64,000 nucleotides of DNA from Bacillus pinisoli (GTDB lineage: Bacteria > Bacillota > Bacilli > Bacillales > SA4), in assembly GCF_023036475.1 (NCBI RefSeq), contig NZ_JAJQKI010000003.1:124001-188000 (forward strand), given 5' to 3'. Both the position numbers and the translations under genes were made by a program. Below the pieces are notes generated by a model that did no database searches, was not told the origin of the DNA, and was given only the letters and a program-made list of their open reading frames with translations. This document shows positions 1 through 8,019 of this stretch, piece by piece (position 1 is the stretch's first letter; each line of letters begins with the position of its first letter).

Positions 1-389
1 TCCTCCATAGCTGGATAAAGAACTTCCTCAATAGATCTTTGCAATCGATGAATTTCATCGATAAACAGGACGTCACCAGGCTCAAGTGCCGTTAAAATAG
101 CAGCTAAGTCACCAGGTCGCTCAATAGCTGGTCCAGAAGTCGTTCTAATCTGAACTCCCATCTCATTCGCAATAATTGTGGCAAGAGTCGTTTTTCCAAG
201 CCCTGGTGGTCCATATAAAAGGACATGATCTAATGTTTCATTTCTCATTTTAGCGGCTTCAATAAATACTTTTAGGTTTTCCTTTACCTGAGTTTGTCCG
301 ATATAAGATTCTAACAATTGAGGACGAAGAGTTTGATCTAATGACTCTTCTTCATAGGTAGCATCGACGGATACTAGGCGTTCGTCCAT
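1..389 (-). CDS. ruvB: RuvB, Holliday junction branch migration ATPase (5' part of gene only)
   Basis: The gene runs off the left edge; only the N-terminal ~129 residues are present, starting at ATG 389 ([15 protein letters not shown]). The Walker A motif GPPGLGKTT and the Walker B/DExH-like motif FIDEIHRL are both readable. RuvB is the AAA+ hexameric motor that, with RuvA and RuvC/RecU-type resolvases, drives branch migration of Holliday junctions in recombinational repair. It lies 21 nt downstream of ruvA on the same strand, the normal ruvAB operon order. The identification is firm; the rest of the protein is outside the window. Confidence 0.97.
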   Translation of the reverse strand, partial: MDERLVSVDATYEEESLDQTLRPQLLESYIGQTQVKENLKVFIEAAKMRNETLDHVLLYGPPGLGKTTLATIIANEMGVQIRTTSGPAIERPGDLAAILTALEPGDVLFIDEIHRLQRSIEEVLYPAME

Positions 390-410
390 CGTAGTCCCTC
401 CCTTCTTCTA

Positions 411-1019
411 TTATTTCCCTTGTACAAGCTTCTGCAAAGCAAGCTTAATATATTGGTCAGTTGTCATAGATTCCTTCTCAAGATAAGGAATAACTTTACG
501 TATTTCACGTTCAGCATAACCAAGTACTTTTAATGCCTCTAGTGCTTCTTCCATTGCTTGGTTTGTTTCTTCCTTCTGATCGTTTACTGCAAAGATACTT
601 GGAACCAACTCTAGATCTACAAGCTCTGCCACCTTGCCTTTTAAATCTAGAATAATTTGTCTGGCAGTCTTCTTTCCAACGCCAGGAAATTTTATTAAGA
701 AGGCTTCGTTTTCTTCTTCGATTGCAGTCACGACTTGATCTGGTCTTCCGAAGGCTAAAATGGCAAGAGCACCTTTTGGTCCAATACCTGTTACATTTAA
801 AAGCTTCATAAATAATGCGCGATCCTTTCGGGTCGGAAAACCATATAAAGCTAATACATCTTCTCTTACATGCTGATACGTATAAATAACTGTTTCACTT
901 TTATTTAATTCATATATATAAGGATTGGGTGCATGAATTAAGTAGCCCATTCCTTGATGATCCAGCACAACATACTCTGGATTAATATCTACAACTGTTC
1001 CTCTAATAAACTCAATCAA
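411..1019 (-). CDS. ruvA: RuvA, Holliday junction DNA-binding subunit
   Basis: A 202-aa protein of normal family length. The N-terminal OB-fold domain begins [18 protein letters not shown]. Two helix-hairpin-helix motifs follow in the middle ([16 protein letters not shown] and [19 protein letters not shown], about residues 72-130), and the C-terminal UBA-like domain that contacts RuvB is at about 155-200. RuvA binds the four-way junction as a tetramer and loads RuvB. The start is a TTG codon at 1019, preceded by a GGGGAGAG ribosome binding site. It is co-transcribed with ruvB, which begins 21 nt downstream. No oddities seen. Confidence 0.97.
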   Translation of the reverse strand: MIEFIRGTVVDINPEYVVLDHQGMGYLIHAPNPYIYELNKSETVIYTYQHVREDVLALYGFPTRKDRALFMKLLNVTGIGPKGALAILAFGRPDQVVTAIEEENEAFLIKFPGVGKKTARQIILDLKGKVAELVDLELVPSIFAVNDQKEETNQAMEEALEALKVLGYAEREIRKVIPYLEKESMTTDQYIKLALQKLVQGK

Positions 1020-1074
1020 CTTACTCTCTCCCCTATTTAAGCTGTATCTATTTTAGCATAAAAACTAAACTACA

Positions 1075-1111
1075 ACATAAAACAAGGCGAACCTTTTTAA
1101 GGTTCACCTTG
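1075..1111 (-). terminator. Intrinsic terminator of bofC
   Basis: An imperfect 11-bp stem (CAAGGTGAACC / GGTTCGCCTTG on the minus strand, one mismatch) is followed by a short T-rich tract (TTTTAT). It sits directly downstream of the bofC stop and just upstream of ruvA, so ruvAB probably has its own promoter. Confidence 0.8.
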
Positions 1112-1116
1112 CTGCT

Positions 1117-1656
1117 TTATGGGGAGGTGGAAAACGGCTTAAACACCTCTAATACCTCTACATAATTATCCTTCGACTGTATAGGTATTCCCTGTTTTAG
1201 TTCTTCATGCTGTCTGCTTTCTAATCTACTTACATCAATTTGATAAAAAGATTGGATAACATTGTCGATACTTGGTTTTCCGTTAAAGATCGTTAATGTG
1301 CCGTTACTTGTTATGCCAAAATAACCATTTGCTTTTAACAATGGTGAAATATCATCTATATTTTGCTGAAAGACAACTAAATCTTCATCTTGGTCAACAA
1401 GCTGCCAAGATTCATATTCAGACCAAAAGTCTTCCATGGACCATATTGTTTCTTCTTTGATTTCTTCACTCACTTCACCGTCTAAGTATACACGTTCTAA
1501 GATAACTGTAATGGTTAATGGCCCTGTTACTTCCTGAGCTTCATTGTTAGTTGGAACGGGGCTCTTTGATTCTTCTGCTGCTGTGATTAGAATCCCTGTA
1601 AGACTAAATAGTAGAAGTCCTAACCAGAGGATTTTTGTATACTGACTAAGTTTCAT
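1117..1656 (-). CDS. bofC: BofC, forespore-secreted regulator of pro-sigmaK checkpoint
   Basis: A 179-aa protein. In B. subtilis BofC is made in the forespore, secreted into the intermembrane space, and dampens SpoIVB-dependent signalling to the SpoIVFB/SpoIVFA/BofA complex that processes pro-sigmaK. The N-terminal hydrophobic segment (about residues 6-26, ILWLGLLLFSLTGILITAA) fits a signal peptide. The rest matches the two-domain BofC layout with a short linker. The start is set at ATG 1656, preceded by GAGGTG; an in-frame GTG nine nt upstream falls inside that ribosome binding site. Its partners spoIVFB and spoIVFA are also in this window. Position next to ruvA is conserved in Bacillus. Confidence 0.9.
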   Translation of the reverse strand: MKLSQYTKILWLGLLLFSLTGILITAAEESKSPVPTNNEAQEVTGPLTITVILERVYLDGEVSEEIKEETIWSMEDFWSEYESWQLVDQDEDLVVFQQNIDDISPLLKANGYFGITSNGTLTIFNGKPSIDNVIQSFYQIDVSRLESRQHEELKQGIPIQSKDNYVEVLEVFKPFSTSP

Positions 1657-1778
1657 GGTATACACCTCTTTTTTCCTAATAATCTAATCTAATAAATAGG
1701 TAAACAGTAGTATAGTCTCTCCATCCAATGTAATTTTATCCAATCATGTTTATATCTATATTGTCTCCATAAAAATGA

Positions 1779-1807
1779 TTGACTATCCACTATTTTACAT
1801 CAATAAT
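1779..1807 (+). promoter_or_regulatory. Candidate sigmaA promoter for the 125-aa ORF
   Basis: TTGACT at 1779-1784 and AATAAT at 1802-1807 are separated by 17 nt, 34 nt upstream of the ATG at 1841. The -35 is good, the -10 is average. Confidence 0.5.
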
Positions 1808-1840
1808 TAGAATGTTAGAGTCTCATTATGAGGTGAACTT

Positions 1841-2218
1841 ATGAAAACAGAAAGTGTAATCATTTTAGTTAATAAAATGTGCGATGAATCTCGATATACA
1901 AAAGCAAGGGAAATCATTTATAAAGAGTGGGACCGATTAACCGAGGCTAAAACATATAATTTATTAAGCAAGAATGCTAAAGAATTCGTCATGATTATTA
2001 AAGCAGAAAAGGAAGATGGATCCATTGAAACCTTGACCATGTCTGATAAAAAAATTCTTAATTTGTTTAATATGTATGTAAGAGATTCTAATTTACATTT
2101 TGCCAAGCGTGTCTACCAAAACCATGTTGAGCTGTTCGAGATGAAAGCCGCACAAAATTGGCTTCATTCGGATGCCAAAATTTATTACGAAGCATGGAAA
2201 AAATTCATTAACGAATAG
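1841..2218 (+). CDS. Uncharacterised 125-aa cytoplasmic protein
   Basis: Not recognised as a named family. The ORF has a clear ribosome binding site (GAGGTG, 5 nt before ATG 1841), a candidate promoter upstream and a strong terminator downstream, so it is very likely a real monocistronic gene. The protein has no signal peptide or membrane segment. It is rich in charged and aromatic residues and looks all-alpha (for example YTKAREIIYKEWDRLTEAK and DSNLHFAKRVYQNHVELFE). It is the only plus-strand gene among the minus-strand bofC/lipoprotein neighbours. Such small helical proteins are common near sporulation genes in Bacillaceae, but no function can be assigned from the sequence. Confidence 0.75.
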   Translation: MKTESVIILVNKMCDESRYTKAREIIYKEWDRLTEAKTYNLLSKNAKEFVMIIKAEKEDGSIETLTMSDKKILNLFNMYVRDSNLHFAKRVYQNHVELFEMKAAQNWLHSDAKIYYEAWKKFINE

Positions 2219-2225
2219 ACAAATT

Positions 2226-2253
2226 AAAAGAGCAGGCATTGCCTGCTCTTTTT
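2226..2253. terminator. Bidirectional intrinsic terminator
   Basis: A perfect 12-bp stem, AAAAGAGCAGGC / GCCTGCTCTTTT, with a 3-nt loop and A/T tracts on both sides. It can serve the plus-strand 125-aa ORF and the convergent minus-strand lipoprotein gene. Confidence 0.9.
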
Positions 2254-2283
2254 GTTATTGTTATTGTTATTGTTATTGTTATT
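2254..2283. repeat. (GTTATT)5 microsatellite spanning a stop codon
   Basis: Five perfect tandem copies of GTTATT lie between the terminator and the lipoprotein gene. On the minus strand the array reads TAACAA repeated in frame with the lipoprotein gene, so the first TAA is its stop and further in-frame TAA codons follow every second codon. Confidence 0.95.
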
Positions 2284-3172
2284 TTGTGTCACGGAATGGT
2301 GTACGGACAGCATCATCAATTTCTTCTCCAATTTCTTGGAACATGTCACGTACATCTGCATCAAGATCATCTGTTGGGCCACCATCTTGTAACTCATTAT
2401 CGATATTTCGAGCTCTTGTAAAAATGGATTCGTCTGTTACCACTTTTACATCTTTACCAGCTGCAACTGATTGAATGGCAGCTCTTACTTTATCTTTTAC
2501 TCTTACATCATTACGGTCATTGGTATCAACTGCAACTAGTACTTCATTTCCACTGATAATGGTTCTAACATCCTCAACATTCGCTACTTGTTCAGCTCGA
2601 TTTGAAATTTCCTCAGCTAAACGACCATTGTAGTTATTGTTGTAGGAAGACTTCTTGTTATTATCTCTATCGGCCATTTGACCATGATAGTTATAATCTG
2701 TGCGAGAATACTGATTATTACGGGCCATCCCATTGTCATTCCCATAAGGTCTTGTAGGATTATTTACACCCTGATTATTTCCATAATCATCTAAGGTGTA
2801 ATTGTTATACTGCCCGTAGTTTCCACGAGTAAGATTGTTGTTAAATCCTACATTACGTGCCCCATTATTCCCTCGATCATCAATAAAACCATCATCTCTT
2901 GTTCCGATGTTACCAACACCGCGATTATTTGTATTTCTATCACGGTCATAATCATCATTATCAGCGGTACGATCTAGCATTTCTGTTACAGGTCCATCGT
3001 TATCACGTTCTGGTAAAATGGCATTCCCATTTGCATTTTCGTCAGAGTAGTATCCCACTTGTCTTGTTCCGTTATAGTCGTTCCCCATAGCCCCTTCATC
3101 TGCATTATTACATGCAGTTAGTCCACTTAATAAAAAGGCAGTCGACAGTGTGTATATTACTTTTTTATTCAA
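2279..3172 (-). CDS. YhcN/YlaJ-family sporulation lipoprotein with Asn/Asp-rich insert
   Basis: A 297-aa protein. The start is assigned to TTG 3172, which follows a GGGGGG ribosome binding site by 8 nt; an upstream in-frame start would put 17 extra residues before the signal peptide. Residues 1-21 form a lipoprotein signal ending in the lipobox LSGLTAC. Residues ~25-180 are a low-complexity region rich in Asn, Asp, Gly, Arg and Tyr. Residues ~185-275 hold the conserved YhcN/YlaJ domain (LAEEISNRAEQVANVEDVRTII ... VLVAVDT). Members are lipoproteins of the forespore or spore membranes needed for normal germination or outgrowth in some species. It ends inside a hexanucleotide repeat. The family assignment is good; the exact role is unknown. 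Confidence 0.82.
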   Translation of the reverse strand: MNKKVIYTLSTAFLLSGLTACNNADEGAMGNDYNGTRQVGYYSDENANGNAILPERDNDGPVTEMLDRTADNDDYDRDRNTNNRGVGNIGTRDDGFIDDRGNNGARNVGFNNNLTRGNYGQYNNYTLDDYGNNQGVNNPTRPYGNDNGMARNNQYSRTDYNYHGQMADRDNNKKSSYNNNYNGRLAEEISNRAEQVANVEDVRTIISGNEVLVAVDTNDRNDVRVKDKVRAAIQSVAAGKDVKVVTDESIFTRARNIDNELQDGGPTDDLDADVRDMFQEIGEEIDDAVRTPFRDTK

Positions 3173-3298
3173 CGCAAATACCCCCCACAGTGATGTTAGA
3201 TCGTATTTGAGTGTGTTAAACACTCCTTACTATCTTGGCATGTATGAGAGGTATTTAATCTGTTATATATCGGTAGTATCGTGAAGTAATTCCACTAA

Positions 3299-4039
3299 TT
3301 AAAATTTTGGTGGCGCTGCAGCTAACTCACGCTTGTGATGTGACTGATTATGTAGCTTCTCAATAATTAGTCGATCTTCTTCTGGCACTTCCTCACCTTT
3401 TAAATACTTATCAATCATATTGTAAGTGGTGCCCATTTCATTTTCATCAGTTTGGCCTTCCCATAACCCAGCACTTGGAGCTTTTGTTATTACATCTTCA
3501 GGAACACCAAGGGCAACCGCAAGTTCACGTACTTCTCCCTTTGTGAAATGTACTAAAGGAACAAGATCAACTCCGCCATCCCCATACTTAGTAAAGTAAC
3601 CAGTGTGCCATTCGGCTGCATTATCGGTCCCTACTACTAAATAGCCAAAATTATTAGCAACGGCATATAAGGTAGTCATACGCAATCTCGCTCTTGTGTT
3701 TGCGTCACCCAATTTTGCCGCCTTCTCATTCCATTGACTAGTTTGCTTAAGTTGTTCCTCAATTTGAGAAAAAAGTGTTTGATGAGTAGAGGTTAAATCT
3801 ATTACTAAATGATTAATCCCACTACTTTCAACAACCTTTAACGCATCTTGTTGATCGTGAGGATTACTTTTACACGGCATAATTAGTCCTAAAGACTGTT
3901 CAGGAAATGCACGCTTAATTAAATGAGTAACCACTGCAGAATCAATGCCTCCGCTAATCCCAACTATTGCACCGTTTAATCCTGCTTCTTTTACTTTGTC
4001 TTGTAACCACTGTACCAGTTTCTCAATCTTTTGCTCCAT
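3299..4039 (-). CDS. nadE: NH3-dependent NAD+ synthetase
   Basis: A 246-aa ATP-pyrophosphatase that amidates nicotinate adenine dinucleotide to NAD+, the last step of NAD synthesis. The P-loop signature ISGGIDSAVV is at about residues 29-38, and the NaAD/deamido-NAD site TDNAAEWHTGYFTKYGDGGVD follows at about 155. There is no glutaminase domain, so free ammonia is the nitrogen donor. The start is set at ATG 4039 (MEQKIEKL), preceded by GAAGGG; the longer ORF adds 11 basic residues not expected in the family. It resembles the shorter ~246-residue subtype rather than the ~272-residue B. subtilis NadE. It lies near, but not in, the nadBCA operon. Confidence 0.95.
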   Translation of the reverse strand: MEQKIEKLVQWLQDKVKEAGLNGAIVGISGGIDSAVVTHLIKRAFPEQSLGLIMPCKSNPHDQQDALKVVESSGINHLVIDLTSTHQTLFSQIEEQLKQTSQWNEKAAKLGDANTRARLRMTTLYAVANNFGYLVVGTDNAAEWHTGYFTKYGDGGVDLVPLVHFTKGEVRELAVALGVPEDVITKAPSAGLWEGQTDENEMGTTYNMIDKYLKGEEVPEEDRLIIEKLHNQSHHKRELAAAPPKF

Positions 4040-4368
4040 TTCTTTTCTTCCCTTCCGGATCTTGTTTCTCATATCTTATCATAATGGATAATTATTCTAA
4101 AAGAATAATACACATTTCCTTTTCACTTAATTGTTTTCGCTAATATGGAGATTATAATAATAACTACTTCATTCCATTGCGTTACAGCCTCGTCTGCAAC
4201 GTTGAGCACCTGTTTCGCACATAGTATCTCCCAATTCATAAAGCAATGATGATGACATCCCAAAAACATTGAAAAAAATTAAAAGCGTGAATTCGTATGT
4301 GAATTCACGCTCGCTAATATATTTTGCCGATTCCGGTATTCTAAGAACCGCATTTATTAATCTTATCT
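4040..4368. other. Intergenic region between nadE and safA
   Basis: About 330 nt without a supportable gene. It holds the leader and unidentified promoter of nadE and, at 4285-4310, the safA terminator (separate entry). Nothing else recognisable was seen. Confidence 0.7.
4268..4310 (-). terminator. Intrinsic terminator of safA
   Basis: A perfect 10-bp stem GCGTGAATTC / GAATTCACGC with a 6-nt loop (4285-4310) is followed on the minus strand by TTTTAATTTTTTTC. It lies 58 nt past the safA stop. Confidence 0.88.
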
Positions 4369-5877
4369 TTATAAGTTAAAATCGTCATCATCATCATCAT
4401 TAAAATCTGGCATTCCTAATGGACCTTGTGCAGGGTAACCTGGGTGACCTGTTGGATAACCTGGTACTCCTCCGAAGCTTGGTTGCGTTGATGGGTAGCC
4501 TCCTGGTATTCCACCGTATCCTGGTTGTGCTGTTAGGTAGCCTGGGGCTCCTCCAAAACCTGGTTGTGCTGGTGGGTAGCCTGGGGCTCCTCCGTAACCT
4601 GGTTGTGCTGTTGGATAGCCTGGGGCTCCTCCGAAGCCTGGTTGCGCTGTTGGATAGCCTGGGGCTCCTCCGAAGCCTGGTTGCGCTGTTGGATAGCCTG
4701 GGGCTCCTCCAAAACCTGGTTGTGCTGTTGGGTAGCCTGGGGCTCCACCGTATCCTGGTTGTGCTGTTGGATAGCCTGGGGCTCCACCAAAACCTGGTTG
4801 CATTGTTGGATAGCCTGGTACACCAGCAGTAGGATCAAAACCTTCTTCTGCTCCAGAAGGTTGAGCTCCTGTCGGATATCCATAGCCAGGTGCCGGAGCT
4901 TGGAATCCTGGTTGATAAGGTGTCCCGTAGCTAGGCATTCCATAACCTGGTGTAGTTGGATAACCTGGTTGCATAGGGTATCCATGACCTGGTTGTGAGC
5001 CTGGATAACCATAACTTGGTACTCCGTCCATGTCATCATCTTCTGGATATGGTGCTACCCCTGGAGCTCCTGGATAGCCCGGAAATGCTCCTCCCCCTTG
5101 TGGGAATGGCTGTGGTGCAAATCCTGGTTGGAATCCTGGATATGCAGGCATTTCTGGCATATCATCAAATTCGTCTTCTACCCCTGCAACTCCGGTAGGA
5201 TAACCTGGCGTAGGATAACCTGGTTGACCCGGATATGGTGTTGGCATAGCGCCTGGTCCAAATGAAGGAACTGGACCATACGGACTTGTATTAAAACCAT
5301 CACCTGGCATGATACCTGTTACTGGTACACAATAACCTTCTCCAAGTGGAGCTTGTTGTGTTGGCAATTCAGGTGCCGGAGCAGTTGGTGTTACTGGCTC
5401 ATCTGCTTCATCTTCCACACCAGCTACTTGAGTTGGTGCTTTAGGTTGAGGTGCCATATTAATTGGTGCATTTTGGTACGCCATGTTCACATAATAATTA
5501 TTAATATCCATTTCTAACTGAGGAAGCTGTGGCAGCTTTGGTACATATGGCATTTTAGGCTTTGGTGCTTCAGTCTGAATAGGTGCTTCCTTCACAACTG
5601 GTGTCGGAGCAGGAGATAAATCTTTAAAAGGCTCCTTCACTTCTTCTTGAATTGGAGCAACAGGCATTTCTTTCACTGGTGCTTCTTGAACTGGAGATAC
5701 AGGAGCTTCTTTCTTCACCGGTACTCCTGCAGTAGGTACCTTTATTTTCATTCCGGGCATAATCATGTCTGGATTACTTAATTGAGTATTCATTTGCTTC
5801 AACTCTTCAAAATCAACACCGTACTTTTGCGCGATTTTCCAAAGAGTATCACCCTTTTGAACAATATGGATTTTCAC
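4369..5877 (-). CDS. safA: SafA, LysM morphogenetic protein of the spore coat
   Basis: A 502-aa protein that recruits inner-coat proteins and localises at the cortex-coat interface with SpoVID. The start is GTG 5877, 7 nt after GGGAGGG, giving VKIHIVQKGDTLWKIAQKYG, which begins directly with the N-terminal LysM domain (~residues 2-47). A Pro/Val/Glu-rich linker carries two GVEDE motifs (~150 and ~230). The C-terminal half is Pro/Gly/Tyr/Gln-rich with about eight tandem 13-residue units of type GYPTAQPGFGGAP (~residues 353-456). The tail is acidic (DDDDDDFNL). Position just downstream of nadA on the same strand matches B. subtilis. Its partner spoVID is at 56.8-58.0 kb. LysM plus context make the call strong; the tail is unusually repetitive. 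Confidence 0.92.
   Translation of the reverse strand: MKIHIVQKGDTLWKIAQKYGVDFEELKQMNTQLSNPDMIMPGMKIKVPTAGVPVKKEAPVSPVQEAPVKEMPVAPIQEEVKEPFKDLSPAPTPVVKEAPIQTEAPKPKMPYVPKLPQLPQLEMDINNYYVNMAYQNAPINMAPQPKAPTQVAGVEDEADEPVTPTAPAPELPTQQAPLGEGYCVPVTGIMPGDGFNTSPYGPVPSFGPGAMPTPYPGQPGYPTPGYPTGVAGVEDEFDDMPEMPAYPGFQPGFAPQPFPQGGGAFPGYPGAPGVAPYPEDDDMDGVPSYGYPGSQPGHGYPMQPGYPTTPGYGMPSYGTPYQPGFQAPAPGYGYPTGAQPSGAEEGFDPTAGVPGYPTMQPGFGGAPGYPTAQPGYGGAPGYPTAQPGFGGAPGYPTAQPGFGGAPGYPTAQPGFGGAPGYPTAQPGYGGAPGYPPAQPGFGGAPGYLTAQPGYGGIPGGYPSTQPSFGGVPGYPTGHPGYPAQGPLGMPDFNDDDDDDFNL
4509..4820 (-). repeat. Tandem 39-bp repeats inside safA
   Basis: About eight direct repeats of 39 nt, each coding for a 13-residue GYPTAQPG(F/Y)GGAP unit, with flanking degenerate units. 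DNA identity between neighbours is high (several adjacent units differ at only one to a few positions), so copy number could change by slippage or recombination without shifting the frame. Confidence 0.9.
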
Positions 5878-5979
5878 GAAATATCCCTCCCATGGCAAAT
5901 TCTTTATCAGTCTATGCAACATTCGCCTAATTGCCACTCTTTCTCATCACAACTTTATGCACGAACAAGAGAAAATATG

Positions 5980-6019
5980 TCACCTCGACAGGTGACAGGC
6001 ACCACCCGAATTTTGTCGA
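5980..6019. repeat. Dispersed palindromic repeat, copy 1
   Basis: A small hairpin GTCACCT-CGAC-AGGTGAC (5980-5997) overlaps a 27-bp sequence (5992-6018, beginning GTGACAGGCACC) that recurs exactly, in opposite orientation, at 52629-52655 in the valS leader. It lies between the safA start and the nadA terminator. Confidence 0.85.
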
Positions 6020-6024
6020 ATGAA

Positions 6025-6053
6025 CAAAAAAAGCCAGGAGTTCCCTGGCTTTT
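6025..6053 (-). terminator. Intrinsic terminator of nadBCA operon
   Basis: Stem AAAAGCCAGG / CCTGGCTTTT (6029-6053), followed on the minus strand by a run of T. It overlaps the nadA stop codon and separates the operon from safA. Confidence 0.9.
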
Positions 6054-7158
6054 AGGCGCGTTCTAACATTCTGTTTAATGCGAGGATGGCGTGATCAGCA
6101 ATCGACTTTTCGACTGTAATTTGATTTTGTATGTTTCCTGCTTCGAGTGTTTCAAGTGACCATAGTAAATGTGGTAGGTCGATACGATTCATCGTTAGGC
6201 ATGGACACATATATGGGTTGAGCGAGATAATTTCTTTATCTGGATGGTTTGAGATGATTCTTTTTACTAGGTTCATCTCTGTTCCGATTGCCCATTTGGT
6301 GCCTGCTGGGGCTTTCTCAATGGTGTCGATAATATATTTTGTTGATCCTGCATAGTCAGATAAGGCGACGACCTCACGGCTACATTCAGGATGTACGATA
6401 ATATTCATGTCTGGTTGTTGTTCTCTTATAGATGCAATATTTTGGACGGTAAAGTTTTCATGTACAGAGCAGTGGCCTTTCCACAGAATTACTTTAATGT
6501 CTTCCACGTTACCTTCATATTCTAGTTCATCTTTGATTGGATCCCAGATTGCCATTTGGTCTAGTGGAACACCTAAGTCAAAGGCCGTGTTTCTGCCTAA
6601 ATGTTGATCTGGTAAGAATAGGATACGTTCTTTTTGGGTGAACGCCCATGCAACCATACTGGTGGCATTAGAAGAAGTTACCGTAGCTCCCCCGTTCTTT
6701 CCACAAAAAGCTTTAATCGCAGCTGTCGAGTTTACATACGTAAGTGGAAGAATTGTATCTCCAAATATATTCATTAATTTTTCCCAAGCTCGTTCTGTTT
6801 GATGGATATCTGCCATATCTGCCATAGAACAACCGGCTCGCATATCTGGAAGGATTACCTTTTGGTCTGGAGTGGTTAAAATATCCGCGGTTTCTGCCAT
6901 AAAATGAACTCCACAGAAAACAATATATTCTGCTGAAGTATTAGCAGCGGACTCTTGTGCTAATTGTAAGGAATCCCCTGTAGCATCAGCAAACTGAATT
7001 ACTTCATCTTTTTGATAATGATGTCCTGGTATAAAGAGCTTCTCACCAAATGCTTTCTTGATGTCTCGAACGCGATTTTCCATTTCTTCAACTGACATCG
7101 TTCTATATCTTTCTGGCAATTGATGCTCGGTTGTTTTTAACGCTTCTAATATGTTCAT
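6052..7158 (-). CDS. nadA: Quinolinate synthase
   Basis: A 368-aa [4Fe-4S] enzyme that condenses iminoaspartate (from NadB) with dihydroxyacetone phosphate to quinolinate. Cysteines in conserved contexts that could ligate the cluster are visible at FCGVHFMAE (~residue 110), [11 protein letters not shown] (~230) and [11 protein letters not shown] (~318). Length matches the long Bacillus-type NadA. ATG 7158 directly follows the nadC stop, with GGGGGAG upstream, so the two are translationally close. It is the last gene of nadB-nadC-nadA. The divergent NifS-like desulfurase is the likely source of sulfur for its cluster, as shown for the B. subtilis homologue. Confidence 0.97.
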   Translation of the reverse strand: MNILEALKTTEHQLPERYRTMSVEEMENRVRDIKKAFGEKLFIPGHHYQKDEVIQFADATGDSLQLAQESAANTSAEYIVFCGVHFMAETADILTTPDQKVILPDMRAGCSMADMADIHQTERAWEKLMNIFGDTILPLTYVNSTAAIKAFCGKNGGATVTSSNATSMVAWAFTQKERILFLPDQHLGRNTAFDLGVPLDQMAIWDPIKDELEYEGNVEDIKVILWKGHCSVHENFTVQNIASIREQQPDMNIIVHPECSREVVALSDYAGSTKYIIDTIEKAPAGTKWAIGTEMNLVKRIISNHPDKEIISLNPYMCPCLTMNRIDLPHLLWSLETLEAGNIQNQITVEKSIADHAILALNRMLERA

Positions 7159-8010
7159 TTATTTCTCCCCCTCACTTTTCCATCCTGTCACAAAACTTAT
7201 ATCAAGTGCTTTGTACGAATGAGTTAGCATGCCTAAAGAAATATAATCCACTCCTGTTTTTCCATACTCTGCTAAGCGATCAACTGTAATTCCCCCCGAA
7301 GCCTCTGTGACGATATGCTTTGGAACTAATTTGACAAACTCCAGAACCTCACTCGGTTCTCTATTATCAAACATAATAACGTCTGCTCCCGCCTCGATTG
7401 CTTCTAATACATCTTCCCTAGATTCAGTTTCCACTTCAATTTTGACCATGTGGCCTGTCTTCGCTCTAACTGCTTTCACTGCATTTGTTATAGACCCGCT
7501 AAACGCAATGTGATTATCTTTAATCATCACACCATCATACAACCCGAACCGATGATTTGAGCCCCCACCACATGTAACGGCATACTTTTCAAACATACGA
7601 AGACCAGGTGTTGTTTTTCTTGTATCGCATATCTTTGTATGCTCGCTATTTAAAGCATTTACTGCCGTTCTTGTTAAACTAGCAATGCCACTCATGCGTT
7701 GAAGTAAATTTAAAATAATTCGTTCTCCCGTTAATAAATGCACAATCGGCCCTTTTACCTTAGCAATCACATCTCCAGGTTCAAGAGATTCTCCATCAAG
7801 CTTATACAAAGTAACTGCTATGGTTGGATCAAATAGATGCAGGCACTCCTTAATAATTTCAACACCTGCCAGTACTCCAGCCTCTTTTGCTATGATATTC
7901 CCTTCACCAACCTGAGTAGTAGGGAAAATGGATGATGTGGTCACATCATGCTCACCAATGTCCTCAATTAAAAACCGTTTAAGCTCTTCACGAAGTTTAA
8001 TGATATTCAT
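7159..8010 (-). CDS. nadC: Nicotinate-nucleotide pyrophosphorylase (quinolinate phosphoribosyltransferase)
   Basis: A 283-aa type II phosphoribosyltransferase that converts quinolinate and PRPP to nicotinate mononucleotide and CO2. The N-terminal open-faced sandwich is followed by the barrel with TRKTTPGLRMFEKYAV (~137-152), GGGSNHRFGLYDGVMIKDNH (~153-172) and the C-terminal TEASGGIT. All expected substrate-binding basic residues appear present. ATG 8010 has an AGGGGG ribosome binding site and lies 9 nt after the nadB stop. Middle gene of the operon. Confidence 0.97.
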   Translation of the reverse strand: MNIIKLREELKRFLIEDIGEHDVTTSSIFPTTQVGEGNIIAKEAGVLAGVEIIKECLHLFDPTIAVTLYKLDGESLEPGDVIAKVKGPIVHLLTGERIILNLLQRMSGIASLTRTAVNALNSEHTKICDTRKTTPGLRMFEKYAVTCGGGSNHRFGLYDGVMIKDNHIAFSGSITNAVKAVRAKTGHMVKIEVETESREDVLEAIEAGADVIMFDNREPSEVLEFVKLVPKHIVTEASGGITVDRLAEYGKTGVDYISLGMLTHSYKALDISFVTGWKSEGEK

Positions 8011-8019
8011 ATATGCCCC

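Noticed and set aside
2172-2474. Plus-strand 100-aa ORF with a CYCYCYC stretch
   Set aside because: The CYCYCYC is the translation of the terminator-adjacent GTTATT/TTATTG microsatellite, and the rest is antisense to the lipoprotein gene.
4509-4820. Regular 39-bp direct repeats suggesting a CRISPR array
   Set aside because: Repeats are contiguous with no unique spacers, lie within a coding frame and encode a 13-residue unit; no cas genes nearby.
4419-5198. Several long ORFs on the plus strand and in another frame of the minus strand across safA
   Set aside because: They are reading-frame shadows of the 39-bp tandem repeats (39 is a multiple of 3, so all frames stay open) and have no ribosome binding sites.
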